Assembly (NCBI RefSeq): GCF_002891535.1
Contig: NZ_PDZR01000030.1
Coordinates: 1-43,153, forward strand
Direction: 5' to 3'
From: Methylocella silvestris
Lineage (GTDB): Bacteria > Pseudomonadota > Alphaproteobacteria > Rhizobiales > Beijerinckiaceae
DNA: 43,153 nt
Below, piece by piece: positions 1 to 10,884 of the stretch (within the stretch, counting starts at the first letter, position 1; each line of letters starts with the position of its first letter). The notes under the pieces were generated by a model that was not told the origin of the DNA, did no database searches, and worked only from the letters and a program-made list of their open reading frames with translations. The position numbers and the translations under genes are program-made.

Positions 1-350
1 GGCGGGGGCGGCGGCCGGCGCGAGACGGAAAATAGCGGCCGCTCACGGGTGGCCCGCAAGGACTCGAATGTGATCGAGGAGAGCGGATTGAACTTGGCGC
101 CGCGCGGGTGCGTCGCCGGCGCAGCCGGGGCCTCCTCAGGCGGGGCCGATTGATCCGTCTCCAGGTCTGCCGGAGCCTCGGCAGTCGAGATCGGGGAGGG
201 GGCGGGCGCGACGGGAGCCGCCTCCTTCGAGGACAGATCATTGCGGGGAGCGAGGACGTGCTTATTCGCGCGCGAGGGTTCGGCCAAGGCGAAGGCAGGC
301 AAGGCGGCGGCGAGCATGAGGGCGGACATCGTCAAGCGGCGCGACGTCAT
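1..350 (-). CDS. T2SS protein, GspN/GspC-like (partial, 3' end outside window)
   Basis: The reading frame opens with ATG at 350, inside an ATGA overlap with the gspM stop codon, and stays open to the window edge (about 116 codons seen). It begins with a clear signal peptide (residues 1 to about 23, ending AFALA), so the product is periplasmic or inner-membrane anchored. A Pro/Ala/Glu-rich linker follows, then the segment ATRERPLFSVSRRPPP, which I recognise from the last gene of alphaproteobacterial gsp operons, annotated GspN or a PilP/GspC-like protein. In that family the domain after this motif is a small beta domain that may contact the secretin, the role of GspC elsewhere; that part lies outside the window. 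Position at the end of the gsp operon supports the call, but whether it is a GspN or a GspC equivalent cannot be decided here. Confidence 0.6.
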   Translation of the reverse strand, partial: MTSRRLTMSALMLAAALPAFALAEPSRANKHVLAPRNDLSSKEAAPVAPAPSPISTAEAPADLETDQSAPPEEAPAAPATHPRGAKFNPLSSITFESLRATRERPLFSVSRRPPPP

Positions 351-895
351 TTCGGGACCCGCCATTGACCGGCGACGTCGATTTGCACCCGCATCTTTTT
401 TCCTTCCACGGCGCCGCCCCCTTGGGACGACTGGATAATCAGTTGCTCAACGAACAGGAAGGGCGCCCGTTCCTCAATATCGTAGAGCAACGGCTGCAAC
501 GCCGTCTGTGCGACTTCGCAGCTGGTCGACAGGACCACAAACCCTTCGCTCGCCTGCGATCCCTGGAGATCGATCTGCGAGGACAATACGCTCCCTCCGA
601 CCGCCGCGACCGCGGCGACGACGCGGCGCTGCAGCTCCGCGCCCGCGACGGTGATGGTCGGGCCTTCAAGGAAAGGCGAACCGTCTATTTCGTCGCCGGC
701 TTGCTTGCCTGCGCCGGCGCGTCCCTCAAGCGCGGCAAGTCTCGAGCCGGCGGAGATATAATCGGCGTAGGCGTCGCCCAAGCCCGCCGAGGTCAACCAA
801 ATCGTCACAATCAACCCTATCACAACCGCGACATAGACTAAAGCGGCTAGGGCGCCCGATTGGCTGATGCGTTTGCTAAAATCGGCGAAGTTCAT
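347..895 (-). CDS. gspM: T2SS inner-membrane protein GspM
   Basis: The product has 182 aa: a short cytoplasmic N-terminus, one membrane helix at about residues 15-37 (rich in Val, Ile and Leu), then a periplasmic region with a coiled-coil-like start and an alpha/beta domain, the PilO/GspM layout of the GspMb type. GspM pairs with GspL to form the inner-membrane assembly platform that links the ATPase to the pseudopilus. Start and stop both overlap neighbours by ATGA (gspL at 892-895, the GspN-like gene at 347-350), which implies translational coupling. The family is weakly conserved in sequence, so the call rests on topology plus position. Confidence 0.8.
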   Translation of the reverse strand: MNFADFSKRISQSGALAALVYVAVVIGLIVTIWLTSAGLGDAYADYISAGSRLAALEGRAGAGKQAGDEIDGSPFLEGPTITVAGAELQRRVVAAVAAVGGSVLSSQIDLQGSQASEGFVVLSTSCEVAQTALQPLLYDIEERAPFLFVEQLIIQSSQGGGAVEGKKMRVQIDVAGQWRVPK

Positions 896-2025
896 TGGCT
901 TTGCGCCTCCGGCCTATGGACGCCCGGCGAGATATGCGCCTCGATGAAGAAATGCTGCCCGGCGTCCGAGGGCAGCCGCGTCGTCGGCGCGAAAAACACG
1001 GCATGCGTGAATTGCGGCGATTGCTCGATGAGGCGGATGAGCCCGGTGGCGTCGCGCGCGACGCCGACGATCTGGACCTTGTCGCTCTCGACGCGCAATT
1101 CGGTCAGGTAGGAATCATCGGGTAGAATACGCGACAATTCGTCGTAAACGACGATCATCGAGGGCGCGTCGCTCTTTCTTTGCCGCAACGCGAGGGCGGC
1201 TGCGCCGGTCGGATCGGCGCCCGACCCCAGCGCCGCGCGGCGCTCTGTGATCTTGTGATTGATATCCTCGAGTCGGGACTGAAGTTCGCTTGTAGCGAGG
1301 GCTGAAACGGCAAGAGCGATGGCGCAAAGTAGGCCAAGGCCGATGAGGAGACCCGCGAGCCAGCGCCGCAGCCGTCTGGCGTCGAGCGCCGCGCCGATTT
1401 TTTGCTCGAATATCTTGACGGGCTCGGTTCCGCTCTGCGGATTGCCCGCGGCGGGCGCCCGGGTTGAAATGATGACTCTCTCGACGCCGAAGGGGGCGAT
1501 CGCATCGACATAGGGCGTCAACAGGCGCCGCGACGTGGCGGCGACGGTGACAAGCATGCGGTCGCCAGCGGTCTCGGTCGACGGCAGGCAGCCGAACGCC
1601 GCCTCGGCGGGTCCCCACGGCGTCAACCGATCGATCTGCGCCCGGACGATGCCCTCCAGAAAGTCGGCGGCGCGGCGGGGCAGGTAAAGCGGCCGGAACA
1701 GAAAACGATCCGGCCGCAGCTCGATCTCGACGCGCGCGCCGGACAAGATTTGTCCGAGCGCCACGCTGTCGCTGGCAATCACGACGCCGTCTTTCATCTG
1801 GATCCGTCCGGCGCCGGCCCGGGCTTTGCCTTCGGCCTTGCGCGCGCCGGCGCCTCCCTTGGCGCCGGGCGGCGCGGAATCCTCGATCGTGAAGGCGCCG
1901 TCATCGCACTCGGCGAGGCGAGCGAAACGCGGCGGGCGGAAAGTCTCGCGCCAGGCCAGCGTGGCGGTCGCCACTTCGTCCAGCCAATGCGAGGCTCTGG
2001 CGGACAGCGTATCGATGAAGCTCAT
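892..2025 (-). CDS. gspL: T2SS assembly protein GspL
   Basis: The product has 377 aa. The N-terminal half (to about residue 220) resembles the actin-like cytoplasmic domain of GspL/PilM, interrupted by a Lys/Ala/Gly-rich stretch near residues 53-72. A single membrane helix (about 240-262) is followed by a PilN-like coiled coil and periplasmic domain. GspL recruits the ATPase GspE through its cytoplasmic part and pairs with GspM through the membrane and periplasmic parts. It lies 51 bp downstream of gspK and overlaps gspM by ATGA. ATG at 2025 is used; another ATG five bases upstream is out of frame. Confidence 0.85.
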   Translation of the reverse strand: MSFIDTLSARASHWLDEVATATLAWRETFRPPRFARLAECDDGAFTIEDSAPPGAKGGAGARKAEGKARAGAGRIQMKDGVVIASDSVALGQILSGARVEIELRPDRFLFRPLYLPRRAADFLEGIVRAQIDRLTPWGPAEAAFGCLPSTETAGDRMLVTVAATSRRLLTPYVDAIAPFGVERVIISTRAPAAGNPQSGTEPVKIFEQKIGAALDARRLRRWLAGLLIGLGLLCAIALAVSALATSELQSRLEDINHKITERRAALGSGADPTGAAALALRQRKSDAPSMIVVYDELSRILPDDSYLTELRVESDKVQIVGVARDATGLIRLIEQSPQFTHAVFFAPTTRLPSDAGQHFFIEAHISPGVHRPEAQSQ

Positions 2026-2076
2026 GCCATTTTCCGGCTCGATCAGGGTGATTTGCGTTGGATCGATATCATGGGT

Positions 2077-2973
2077 TTAGAAACTTCCGTCGAAATCGTC
2101 ACGCCAGGAAAGGACGCGGTAGGGCTGCGCGTCCTTGTCGGCAAACAAAATCACGGCCTCGGAATTCACGCGGCGTCCCGATGAAAAGCGCAATCCGACA
2201 TTGACGCGGCTTGCCTTGCGCGGCTCGAGTGACACGCTGTCCTTGGCCCGCCCGAGCAGCGAAAGGATCGCTTTGGCGTCAAGCGCGCCGCGCTTTTGGA
2301 CAATTGTCGCGGCCACATCGGCATTGAGATGCGGCAGGCTTTCGACGATCTCAGGCGCGGCGGCGAAGACGTCGATCTGCGGCAGGCCGTTGAACACGGT
2401 CACGAAAGCCATGCAGCTTTCGACGAGGTCCGGCGGTAGACCCAGCACGAAACGCAGCTCGGCGATATTCTGGAACGGCGTCTGCCGCGGCGCATAACTG
2501 AGGCCCGCGTCCTTGTAGAGGTCGGCCTCCTTGTTCTGCTTGCCGGCCTCGCCCTTCTTGCGCCAGCCGATGATTCGGTCGGCAAAAGAATCGGCGTCGT
2601 CGGATTTCGCGCCGAGGGTCTTGAACAATCCGGCAAGCAGGTCTTTCGGGGCGGCGTTGAGGTCGATTCGCCCGCCCTCGCTGCGGAAGGTCACAAGGAT
2701 TTCGGCGCCGCCCATCCGAAACTGAAATTCGCCCAAGCTGCGCGGATCGTCGTCGCTGCGCCCGAGCAGCCGTAGCGCCGTCAGTTCGAGCGCGGAAGAG
2801 ACCAGCGCCTCCGCTTGCAGCCTGTCGGAGGTGGCGCGGGCGGCGACCGCGCTGGCGCTGGCGTAGAAGGAGTAGATCGAGGCGAGCATCGCCAGCGCAG
2901 CGAGGATCCACAAGACGGCGACGAGGACAAAGCCGGTTTCGCCGCAGGCCGGCGCCCCTGCGGAGCGCCTCAT
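2077..2973 (-). CDS. gspK: T2SS minor pseudopilin GspK
   Basis: The start is set at ATG 2973, which overlaps the gspJ stop as ATGA; an in-frame ATG at 3063 would add 30 Arg-rich residues ahead of the prepilin leader and is less likely. The 298-aa product carries a class III leader ending ETG before FVLVAVLWILAALAML. As in known GspK proteins the usual Glu at +5 is missing (Ala here). The rest is the large alpha-helical T2SK domain. GspK sits at the pseudopilus tip with GspI and GspJ, and its lack of Glu5 is thought to suit capping rather than internal packing. Confidence 0.88.
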   Translation of the reverse strand: MRRSAGAPACGETGFVLVAVLWILAALAMLASIYSFYASASAVAARATSDRLQAEALVSSALELTALRLLGRSDDDPRSLGEFQFRMGGAEILVTFRSEGGRIDLNAAPKDLLAGLFKTLGAKSDDADSFADRIIGWRKKGEAGKQNKEADLYKDAGLSYAPRQTPFQNIAELRFVLGLPPDLVESCMAFVTVFNGLPQIDVFAAAPEIVESLPHLNADVAATIVQKRGALDAKAILSLLGRAKDSVSLEPRKASRVNVGLRFSSGRRVNSEAVILFADKDAQPYRVLSWRDDFDGSF

Positions 2974-3734
2974 AACACAGCGCCATGCGCGGGCGGAGAG
3001 CCGGCGGGCGATGACGAATTGGGCGCGGCGGGCTCGCGCGCCTTGCCGGGTTCGGACAGACATTGCGTGCCGGCTCCCGTCGCGGCGCAGGAGGCGGGCG
3101 CGTTGATGTGGATCAGGGCCGCCGTCGAGGCGGCGAGAATTTCGTCCGAGGGGCCATCGCGCACCGTAATGCGAACGGCGGCCGGCAGGCGGTTCGAATC
3201 GGTCCAGGCTTCAGTCCAGATGCGGTCCGCCCCGGCAAAGCCGAACGAAACTTTGAGTGGCGGACGCAACAGCAGGGTCTTGTCCGAGAATTCAAAATCT
3301 TCGGATTTCGCGCCAAGGCTCGCCTGTGGCGTGAAGACGGCGCGCGAGCGGCTGAGGCCGCCGTCTTCGCCGCCGGCGATTTTGATGATCTCGAGTCCCG
3401 TGGGGACCGGCCCCGTTGAGGGTCGAGGGCCGATCGGCGCGCGCACGAAGGTGACCGCGTCGGCCGAGCCGTAGAACAGGATACCAGGATCGCCGATCGG
3501 CGTCATATACTCGGCGGCGGCGAGATCCGAGGTGACCCGGTCCAGGGCGAGGCTGACGAGTTCGGCCTGCTCGATCCGGTGATAACCGGCGCGCCAGCGC
3601 GGCAGCCATTGCGCGGTGATGGCGCCGAGAATCGAAAGAATGAGGCCCATCATGGCGACCGCCACGAGCGCCTCGAACAGCGTGAAGCCCGCCTCGCTTT
3701 GACGGGGATCTGCCGGCGCGCCGGTAACGCTCAT
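2970..3734 (-). CDS. gspJ: T2SS minor pseudopilin GspJ
   Basis: The 254-aa product has a prepilin leader with cleavage expected between Gly and Phe in EAGFTLFEALVAVAMMGL (Glu at +5) and then a hydrophobic helix. The globular domain ends in a Pro/Ser-rich tail with a possible disulfide pair near the C-terminus (ASCAATGAGTQCLS). In characterised systems GspJ forms the tip complex with GspI and GspK. Both ends overlap the neighbouring genes by ATGA, so the minor pseudopilins are probably made in fixed ratio. Confidence 0.88.
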   Translation of the reverse strand: MSVTGAPADPRQSEAGFTLFEALVAVAMMGLILSILGAITAQWLPRWRAGYHRIEQAELVSLALDRVTSDLAAAEYMTPIGDPGILFYGSADAVTFVRAPIGPRPSTGPVPTGLEIIKIAGGEDGGLSRSRAVFTPQASLGAKSEDFEFSDKTLLLRPPLKVSFGFAGADRIWTEAWTDSNRLPAAVRITVRDGPSDEILAASTAALIHINAPASCAATGAGTQCLSEPGKAREPAAPNSSSPAGSPPAHGAVL

Positions 3735-4237
3735 TGGGTCTCGCTCGGAATGAGCCGCAGCGTCTCGACCTCGATCATCGAACCCGTTTCGCCGCGCACC
3801 GTGATGACGATCCTTTGCGGCGTCCAGGCCGGCGCGGCCTTGGTGGAAGGCGGGGGCGAAGGGTCGGGGAAGGGCGTCGAGCCGATTGAAAAATCCGCCG
3901 AGCCCATCTCGCCCGAGAGCTCTTCCGTGAGACGGGCGCGATTGGGCAGCGCCGCCTCGATCTTGCGCAGCGCGGAGACAAGCGCCAGCCTCTGCTCGAT
4001 CTGCCGCACCGAGCGGGTATTCGACGCCACGAGCGAGCCGATCGCCGCAAGGCAGACAGCGATGACCGCGAGCGCGACCAGCGCTTCTATGAGAGTGAAG
4101 CCGGCGCGGCTCGAACCTCGGACGATAGCCGACGGCAGCGCTTGGCCTGCAAAGGGTCGCGGCTCAAAACGTCTTCTGGGGCACAATTTCGACGCCTCCG
4201 GTGAGCCAGGCGACGCGCACTTCGAGGGTTTCGCCAA
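3731..4237 (-). CDS. gspI: T2SS minor pseudopilin GspI
   Basis: The pseudopilin signature GFTLIEALVALAVIAVCLAA is present, with Gly/Phe cleavage site and Glu at +5, followed by a short globular domain typical of GspI. The start is uncertain: ATG at 4237 gives a 168-aa protein with a leader of about 47 residues, far longer than the usual 5-15, and overlaps gspH by 74 bp. An in-frame TTG near 4186 would shorten the leader but still overlap gspH. Function as an initiator of the pseudopilus tip is inferred from the family. Confidence 0.82.
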   Translation of the reverse strand: MAKPSKCASPGSPEASKLCPRRRFEPRPFAGQALPSAIVRGSSRAGFTLIEALVALAVIAVCLAAIGSLVASNTRSVRQIEQRLALVSALRKIEAALPNRARLTEELSGEMGSADFSIGSTPFPDPSPPPSTKAAPAWTPQRIVITVRGETGSMIEVETLRLIPSETQ

Positions 4238-4625
4238 GCCGCGACAGCGAGAGCGCGCCGCCGCAGGAAAGCCCGGACGGGAAGAAGGAAATCGTTGTCC
4301 CGGCGGGGTGCTGATCGCAGCTCTCCACCAGCATCGCGCTGAAACTGACGTCGCCTGGCACGATGACGTGATTTTGCCCAGCGCCGGAGCGGATGACGCG
4401 CCCGACCGTATCGATTTCGGTTGAGACCGGCGCGCCGCGGCGCATGGCGGCGTTGCGGTCCGCCTTGAGCAGGCTCGCCGTCGCCATCGCCAGCGCCTGA
4501 AGCTGCGCGGGCGAAGTGGCGCGGGGAAAGGCCGGCATCACAACCGCCGCCAGAATCGCGATAATGGCGAGCACGCATACCGTTTCGAGCAAAGTGAAGC
4601 CGCCTTGACCGCGCCGTGAGTTCAT
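4164..4625 (-). CDS. gspH: T2SS minor pseudopilin GspH
   Basis: The 153-aa product has a very short leader (MNSRRGQGG) followed by FTLLETVCVLAIIAILAAVV with Glu at +5. The C-terminal domain has the GspH/FimT layout, with two Cys residues (within ESCDQH and GLSCGG) that may form a disulfide. GspH is a minor pseudopilin that joins the GspIJK tip to the GspG body. Its start overlaps the gspG stop by ATGA. Confidence 0.85.
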   Translation of the reverse strand: MNSRRGQGGFTLLETVCVLAIIAILAAVVMPAFPRATSPAQLQALAMATASLLKADRNAAMRRGAPVSTEIDTVGRVIRSGAGQNHVIVPGDVSFSAMLVESCDQHPAGTTISFFPSGLSCGGALSLSRLGETLEVRVAWLTGGVEIVPQKTF

Positions 4626-5140
4626 CGGCTCTCCGCTTTCTTCAGGCCTCCGATTTCCGTGCTCTTGATGTCGGCGGCAAGACCCGAGCCGCCTTCCTGT
4701 CCGTCGGAGCCGAGGGACGTGATTTCGAATGGGCCGCGCTCAGCCGGCGAACGGTAAATATAGGCATGCGCCCAAGGATCGATTGGAACATTATTGCCCT
4801 TTATATATGGGCCGTTCCATGCGGTTGCGCCACCAGGCCGCTGGACCAGCGCGGTCAGCCCCTGCGCCGTCGTCGGATAGCGCCCCATATCGAGGAAATA
4901 GAGGTCGAGCGAACTCGAGAGGCTTTCGATCTGAATGGTCGCCGCCTTGACCTTGGATTCCGAGAGATAATTCAGCACGCGCGGACCGACGAGGCCCATG
5001 ATCAGGCCGATAATGGTGATGACGACCAGAATTTCGACGAGGGTGAATCCGGCCTCGCCGGCGCGGCGGGAAGGCGATGGGATGCCGGGCTGCGCGCCGA
5101 GCCGGAAAAGGGCGACGATGGATGTTTTGCCGTTGTTCAT
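4622..5140 (-). CDS. gspG: T2SS major pseudopilin GspG
   Basis: ATG at 5140 is chosen; a TTG at 5158 in the same frame would add six residues. The leader ends GEAG before FTLVEILVVITIIGLIMGLVG, and Glu is at +5. The body contains the hallmark GspG segments: YFLDMGRYPTTAQGL, a WNGPYIK motif, DPWAHAYIYRSP and SLGSDGQEGG, which in known structures build the C-terminal calcium-binding loop. It is the main subunit of the periplasmic pseudopilus. A gap of 129 bp separates it from gspF, the first wide gap within the leftward run, so a separate promoter or processing site there is possible. Confidence 0.95.
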   Translation of the reverse strand: MNNGKTSIVALFRLGAQPGIPSPSRRAGEAGFTLVEILVVITIIGLIMGLVGPRVLNYLSESKVKAATIQIESLSSSLDLYFLDMGRYPTTAQGLTALVQRPGGATAWNGPYIKGNNVPIDPWAHAYIYRSPAERGPFEITSLGSDGQEGGSGLAADIKSTEIGGLKKAESR

Positions 5141-5269
5141 TCCGCGACCGTTGTTCAATGTGTCCCGCGATTCTTCTGATCGATTATTGCGACCAAACCA
5201 TGAGCCTGTCCCGCGGCTTGCCGCTTTTTCCAGCCGCGCCGAGTCGGCCGATTGCCTGAGCCCACGACC

Positions 5270-6484
5270 TTAGCCCACCACCTGGCTGACCGACATGAGC
5301 GCCGTCATGATCGAGACGATCAGACCACCGACGATGATGCTGATTGTGACGATCGCCAAAGGCCCGATGACGCCGACGAGCTTGTCGAGGCTGCGTTGCA
5401 GCTTGACCTCATAATAGCCGGCGATGCGCTCGGCGAGGAGGGGCAATTGCCCGGAATCCTCGCCAAGGCGCAAGGTGCGCACCGCCATCGGCGGCAGAGC
5501 GCGCGTGTCGCTGAGAGCGTCCGACAGCTTTCCGCCATGGCGCACACGATCGACTGTTTGCTGCCAGGCCGGCGAGCCGCCGGCCGTCGCCATCATGTCG
5601 GCGAGAATGCGCAAGGTGGCGGTCAACGTGACCCCGGCGGCGAGCAGCACGCCGAGATTGCGGCAGAACACGGCTGTTTGATGGTAGCTCATGATTCGGC
5701 TGACGAGCGGCAGCCGCGCCAGAACGCGCATCAGGGCGTTGCGCGTTTGCGGCCGGCGCAGCAGGAAAAATGCGGCGGCGCCAAACGCAGCGAAGCCGAG
5801 GCCGAGCGCCGCCTTGTTGGCCGAGAAGAAATCCGAGAGGGCGAGAAAGCCGGTCACGATCGGATCGAGTTTGGCGTTGAAGTCGCGCAGCACGGCGCCA
5901 AATTGCGGCAGCACGAATGTCAGAAAGAAAATCAGCACCGCGCCGGCCGCGGAGAGCACAAACGCCGGATAGCGCAAGGCGTCGCCGACCTTGCGACGCA
6001 ATGCCTCGGAGCGCGTGCGCTCCGCCGTGATCGCTTCGAGCACCGGAACGAGATTGCCGGAAGTCTCGCCGACGCGCACAAGCGCGACATACATCGGCGG
6101 GAACAGGGCGGGGTGATGCGAGAGCGCGTCGGCGAAGCTCTCGCCGCCGAGAATCGCCGCCGTCAGCTTCGCGATCGTCGGCCGCAGGCGGCCGACGTCG
6201 GCGTCGGTTGCGACGAGATCCAGGGCTTCGTTGATGCGCGCGCCGGTGCGCAGCAGCAAGGCGAGATCGCCGGTGAAGAAGGTGACTTCCTCAAAGCGCG
6301 GCGCCGCCGTGAAAGTCAGGCCGAAGCGCGCCGCGCGCGCGCCGGCGTCATCAAGCTTGGTGTCGACCGGAATGAGGCCAAGATATTCAATGCGCACGGC
6401 GACCTCGGCCGCGCTTTCGGCCGCGATGACGCCGCTGACGATTTCGCCCGTCTGGGTCAGCGCGGAATAGCGAAAACTGAGCAT
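5270..6484 (-). CDS. gspF: T2SS inner-membrane platform protein GspF
   Basis: The 404-aa length is standard for GspF/PilC. Two T2SSF cytoplasmic helical domains are visible (about residues 70-190 and 270-395); each precedes hydrophobic membrane segments (about 168-192, 222-240, 372-396). Typical motifs include RTGARINEALDLV, LVRVGETSGNLVPVLE and the paired LRLGEDSGQLPLLAERIAGYYE. GspF is the polytopic core of the inner-membrane platform, coupling GspE ATP hydrolysis to pseudopilin extraction. It lies 112 bp downstream of gspE. Confidence 0.95.
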   Translation of the reverse strand: MLSFRYSALTQTGEIVSGVIAAESAAEVAVRIEYLGLIPVDTKLDDAGARAARFGLTFTAAPRFEEVTFFTGDLALLLRTGARINEALDLVATDADVGRLRPTIAKLTAAILGGESFADALSHHPALFPPMYVALVRVGETSGNLVPVLEAITAERTRSEALRRKVGDALRYPAFVLSAAGAVLIFFLTFVLPQFGAVLRDFNAKLDPIVTGFLALSDFFSANKAALGLGFAAFGAAAFFLLRRPQTRNALMRVLARLPLVSRIMSYHQTAVFCRNLGVLLAAGVTLTATLRILADMMATAGGSPAWQQTVDRVRHGGKLSDALSDTRALPPMAVRTLRLGEDSGQLPLLAERIAGYYEVKLQRSLDKLVGVIGPLAIVTISIIVGGLIVSIMTALMSVSQVVG

Positions 6485-6596
6485 ATAACGAGATCCGACA
6501 AGGACGCGGACAGGGTGCGCGAGGGTCGGCGCGGTTCGGGGAATATGTCAATACAAATCTCCGCTGCCTCGCCGCGCGCGCGGCGAGGCCCCGGCC

Positions 6597-8282
<1,686 letters not shown>

Positions 8283-8478
8283 GAGACCGCGCCTGGCGAA
8301 GGGTTGCGTAAATTCGTCGTAATGCCTGAATATGGTCGCAAGAAGCCGCTTATAACGGGCGTCTGGCTGCGGCCTCTCGCCCTGCTGGCGGGCAAGGCTT
8401 CATCATAGTATCAAACTGTGACATTCATCGCTAACGCGTCGGTTCGGTCCTCAGCCGCGTCTTGTTCGAGTAGGGTTA

Positions 8479-10884
8479 TTGTTGAGACTCCAGGGCCGCG
8501 CCAAAGTTTATCTTTCGAGCCGCGTGATTTCGGCTGGTCTGTTCGTCTGTATCAGCGTTCTCGTTGCAGCCTGCGCGCAATCGCCGCTGATGGGCGGCGG
8601 CAATGAAGCGCCGGATGCGGTCGATCGCGTTCGCGGCCTCGATCTGCAGCCGCGCTTTCCGAAATCGAGCGATACCGTTAACACCGGCGTCGGCGGTAAT
8701 GACCGTCCGCAGCTCTACTACGGCAGCACTGCCGACGGGTCAGCGGCCGCCTCCGGCGGAGGCGACAGCGCCGGCGCAGGTTCTGGCGCGGGCGGCGGCG
8801 GGGGCGTCGATCTCAACTTCGAAAACGCGCCGATCACCGCGGTCGCCAAGGTGATCCTCGGCGACGTGCTCGGCCTCGGCTACGCCGTCGACCCACGCGT
8901 GCAGGGCACCATCACGCTGTCGTCGGGGCGCCCCGTGCCGAAATCGCGGCTGCTGTCCGTCCTCGAGAGCGCTCTACGCACCAGCAACGCCGTCCTCGTG
9001 CACGACGCTGGCGGCTATCGCATCATTCCGGTTGACGACGCGGTTGGCAATGGAAGCGTCGATCGCGGCGGCTCCCGGCTCGAGCCGGGCTACGGCATGA
9101 CCGTGGTTCCGGTCCAGCATGTTTCGGTCCAGACCATCAACAAACTGCTCGAAGGCTTCGCCACGAGGCCAGGCGCGATTCGCGTCGATTCCGGGACGAA
9201 TATGGTCATCATCGTCGGCACCGGGGTCGAACGCCGCACCGCCGTCGACACGGTCCTCAGCTTCGATCAGGACTGGATGCGCGGCCAATCGGTCGGCATT
9301 ATTCCGGTGCGGAACACGACGCCCGAGCCAATCGTCGTCGAACTCGAGAAAATTCTCGACTCGGGTGAGGCCGGCCTCAGCCAGAACATGGTGAAGGTGC
9401 AGGCGATGAACCGCTCCAACGCCGTGCTGGTCGTGGCGCGCAAGCCGGAGCTTCTGCGCGCGGCGGCGACCTGGATCGCCCGTCTCGACGGATCGGCGAC
9501 GGCAAGCACTGGCGTCAAGGTCTACCGCGTCCGTTATGGCGACGCGAAGCTGATCGCAAGATTGCTCAGCGACCTCTTTACCGGCGGCGCCAGCAGCAGC
9601 GACAGCGCGGCGAATTCGCTTGCGCCAGGGTCCGGCTCCTCTGTGTCGACCACCGATCGCCTGACGGGTGGAACCGCGTCCCTCGCCGCATCGGCGGGCG
9701 GAGGCGGATCAGCCGGTTCATCGCTTGGCGCTGGCTCTGGCTCCAGCTCCTCGTCATCCCTTGGCGCTGGCGCAGGTTCGTCGGGCGCGGGTTCGCAAAG
9801 TCCCTTCGGCACGCTCGGCAGCGCTGGCGCCGCAGGCGGCGCGGGCGGCGCTGACAGTTCGGCGGCGGGCGGCGCAGGCTCCAGCTCGGGAGGACTTGGC
9901 GGCGGCGGCAAAGGTCCTGTGCTGCTGCCGGGCGTCAGAATCATGGCCGATACAGCCAATAATTCCGTCGTCATCTACGCCAATCAGCAAAGCTACAAGG
10001 TCATCGAAAAGGCGCTGGAGCAGCTCGACCGGCCAAAACTTCAGGTCGCAATCGACCTCACCATCGCCGAAGTCACCTTGAACGACACGCTGAACTACGG
10101 CGTGCAGTTTTTCCTCGGCAGCAGCAATCTCGGCCTCGGCACCAATAATGGCTTTGTCACCAATACGGCGTCGAGCATACCGCTGTCGCAGACCTCGGGA
10201 AGCGGCGGCACCACGCCGGGCTTCAACCTCACGCTCGGCAATGCGGCCAGTCCGCGCGTGATCATCAACGCGCTGCATCAATATACCGACGTCAAAGTGC
10301 TCTCCAATCCCTCGCTCGTCGTCGTCGACAACCAGGTCGCGACCTTGCAGGTCGGTGACGAAATTCCGATCCAGACCGGCTCGGCGACAGTGCTTTCGGC
10401 CAATAACGCCGTCGTCAACACCATCGACTACAAGAACACCGGCATCATTCTGCGCGTGCAGCCGCGCGTCAATTTCAATGGCAATGTCTCGCTCGATGTC
10501 GAGCAGGAGATCAGCAATCAGGCGGGGACTTCCGCTCTCGGTCCGACCTTCTCGCAGCGCAAGGTCAAGAGCTCCATCCTCGTCGCCAGCGGGCAGACCG
10601 TGCTGCTCGCGGGGCTTATCAGCGACGGCGTCAATGGCACAAAGGCGGGAATTCCGGTCGCCGACCAGATTCCCGTCCTCGGCAATCTTTTCAACAATAA
10701 TTCGAACAGACTGGTCAGCCGAACCGAACTCATCATCTTCATCCGGCCGCAGATCATCCGCGATGGCGTCGACGCCTCCTTCGTGGCCGAGGAGCTGCGC
10801 TCGAAGCTGCGCGGCAACAAGGTCGGCGACATCTATCCCACGGGAGCGGTGACGCCGGTCCCGCTGCGGGCGCTGCAACAATGA
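8479..10884 (+). CDS. gspD: T2SS secretin GspD (lipoprotein-type)
   Basis: The 801-aa product forms the outer-membrane channel. The start appears to be TTG at 8479; GTG at codon 16 is an alternative. The N-terminus has a lipobox ending VAAC with Cys32, so the secretin is probably lipidated. N0/N1-type domains begin at about residue 113 (VDLNFENAPITAVAKVI), further ring domains follow, and the C-terminal secretin domain contains VLSNPSLVVVDNQVATLQVG and the VPVLGNLF-like IPVLGNLFNNN motif. A Ser/Gly/Ala-rich low-complexity insert occupies about residues 370-479, within the N3 loop region. It is transcribed away from gspE and overlaps the prepilin peptidase start by ATGA. Confidence 0.95.
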   Translation: MLRLQGRAKVYLSSRVISAGLFVCISVLVAACAQSPLMGGGNEAPDAVDRVRGLDLQPRFPKSSDTVNTGVGGNDRPQLYYGSTADGSAAASGGGDSAGAGSGAGGGGGVDLNFENAPITAVAKVILGDVLGLGYAVDPRVQGTITLSSGRPVPKSRLLSVLESALRTSNAVLVHDAGGYRIIPVDDAVGNGSVDRGGSRLEPGYGMTVVPVQHVSVQTINKLLEGFATRPGAIRVDSGTNMVIIVGTGVERRTAVDTVLSFDQDWMRGQSVGIIPVRNTTPEPIVVELEKILDSGEAGLSQNMVKVQAMNRSNAVLVVARKPELLRAAATWIARLDGSATASTGVKVYRVRYGDAKLIARLLSDLFTGGASSSDSAANSLAPGSGSSVSTTDRLTGGTASLAASAGGGGSAGSSLGAGSGSSSSSSLGAGAGSSGAGSQSPFGTLGSAGAAGGAGGADSSAAGGAGSSSGGLGGGGKGPVLLPGVRIMADTANNSVVIYANQQSYKVIEKALEQLDRPKLQVAIDLTIAEVTLNDTLNYGVQFFLGSSNLGLGTNNGFVTNTASSIPLSQTSGSGGTTPGFNLTLGNAASPRVIINALHQYTDVKVLSNPSLVVVDNQVATLQVGDEIPIQTGSATVLSANNAVVNTIDYKNTGIILRVQPRVNFNGNVSLDVEQEISNQAGTSALGPTFSQRKVKSSILVASGQTVLLAGLISDGVNGTKAGIPVADQIPVLGNLFNNNSNRLVSRTELIIFIRPQIIRDGVDASFVAEELRSKLRGNKVGDIYPTGAVTPVPLRALQQ

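Noticed and set aside
9754-10881. Leftward 375-codon open frame
   Set aside because: It is the antisense of gspD, low in hydrophobic pattern and without any motif.
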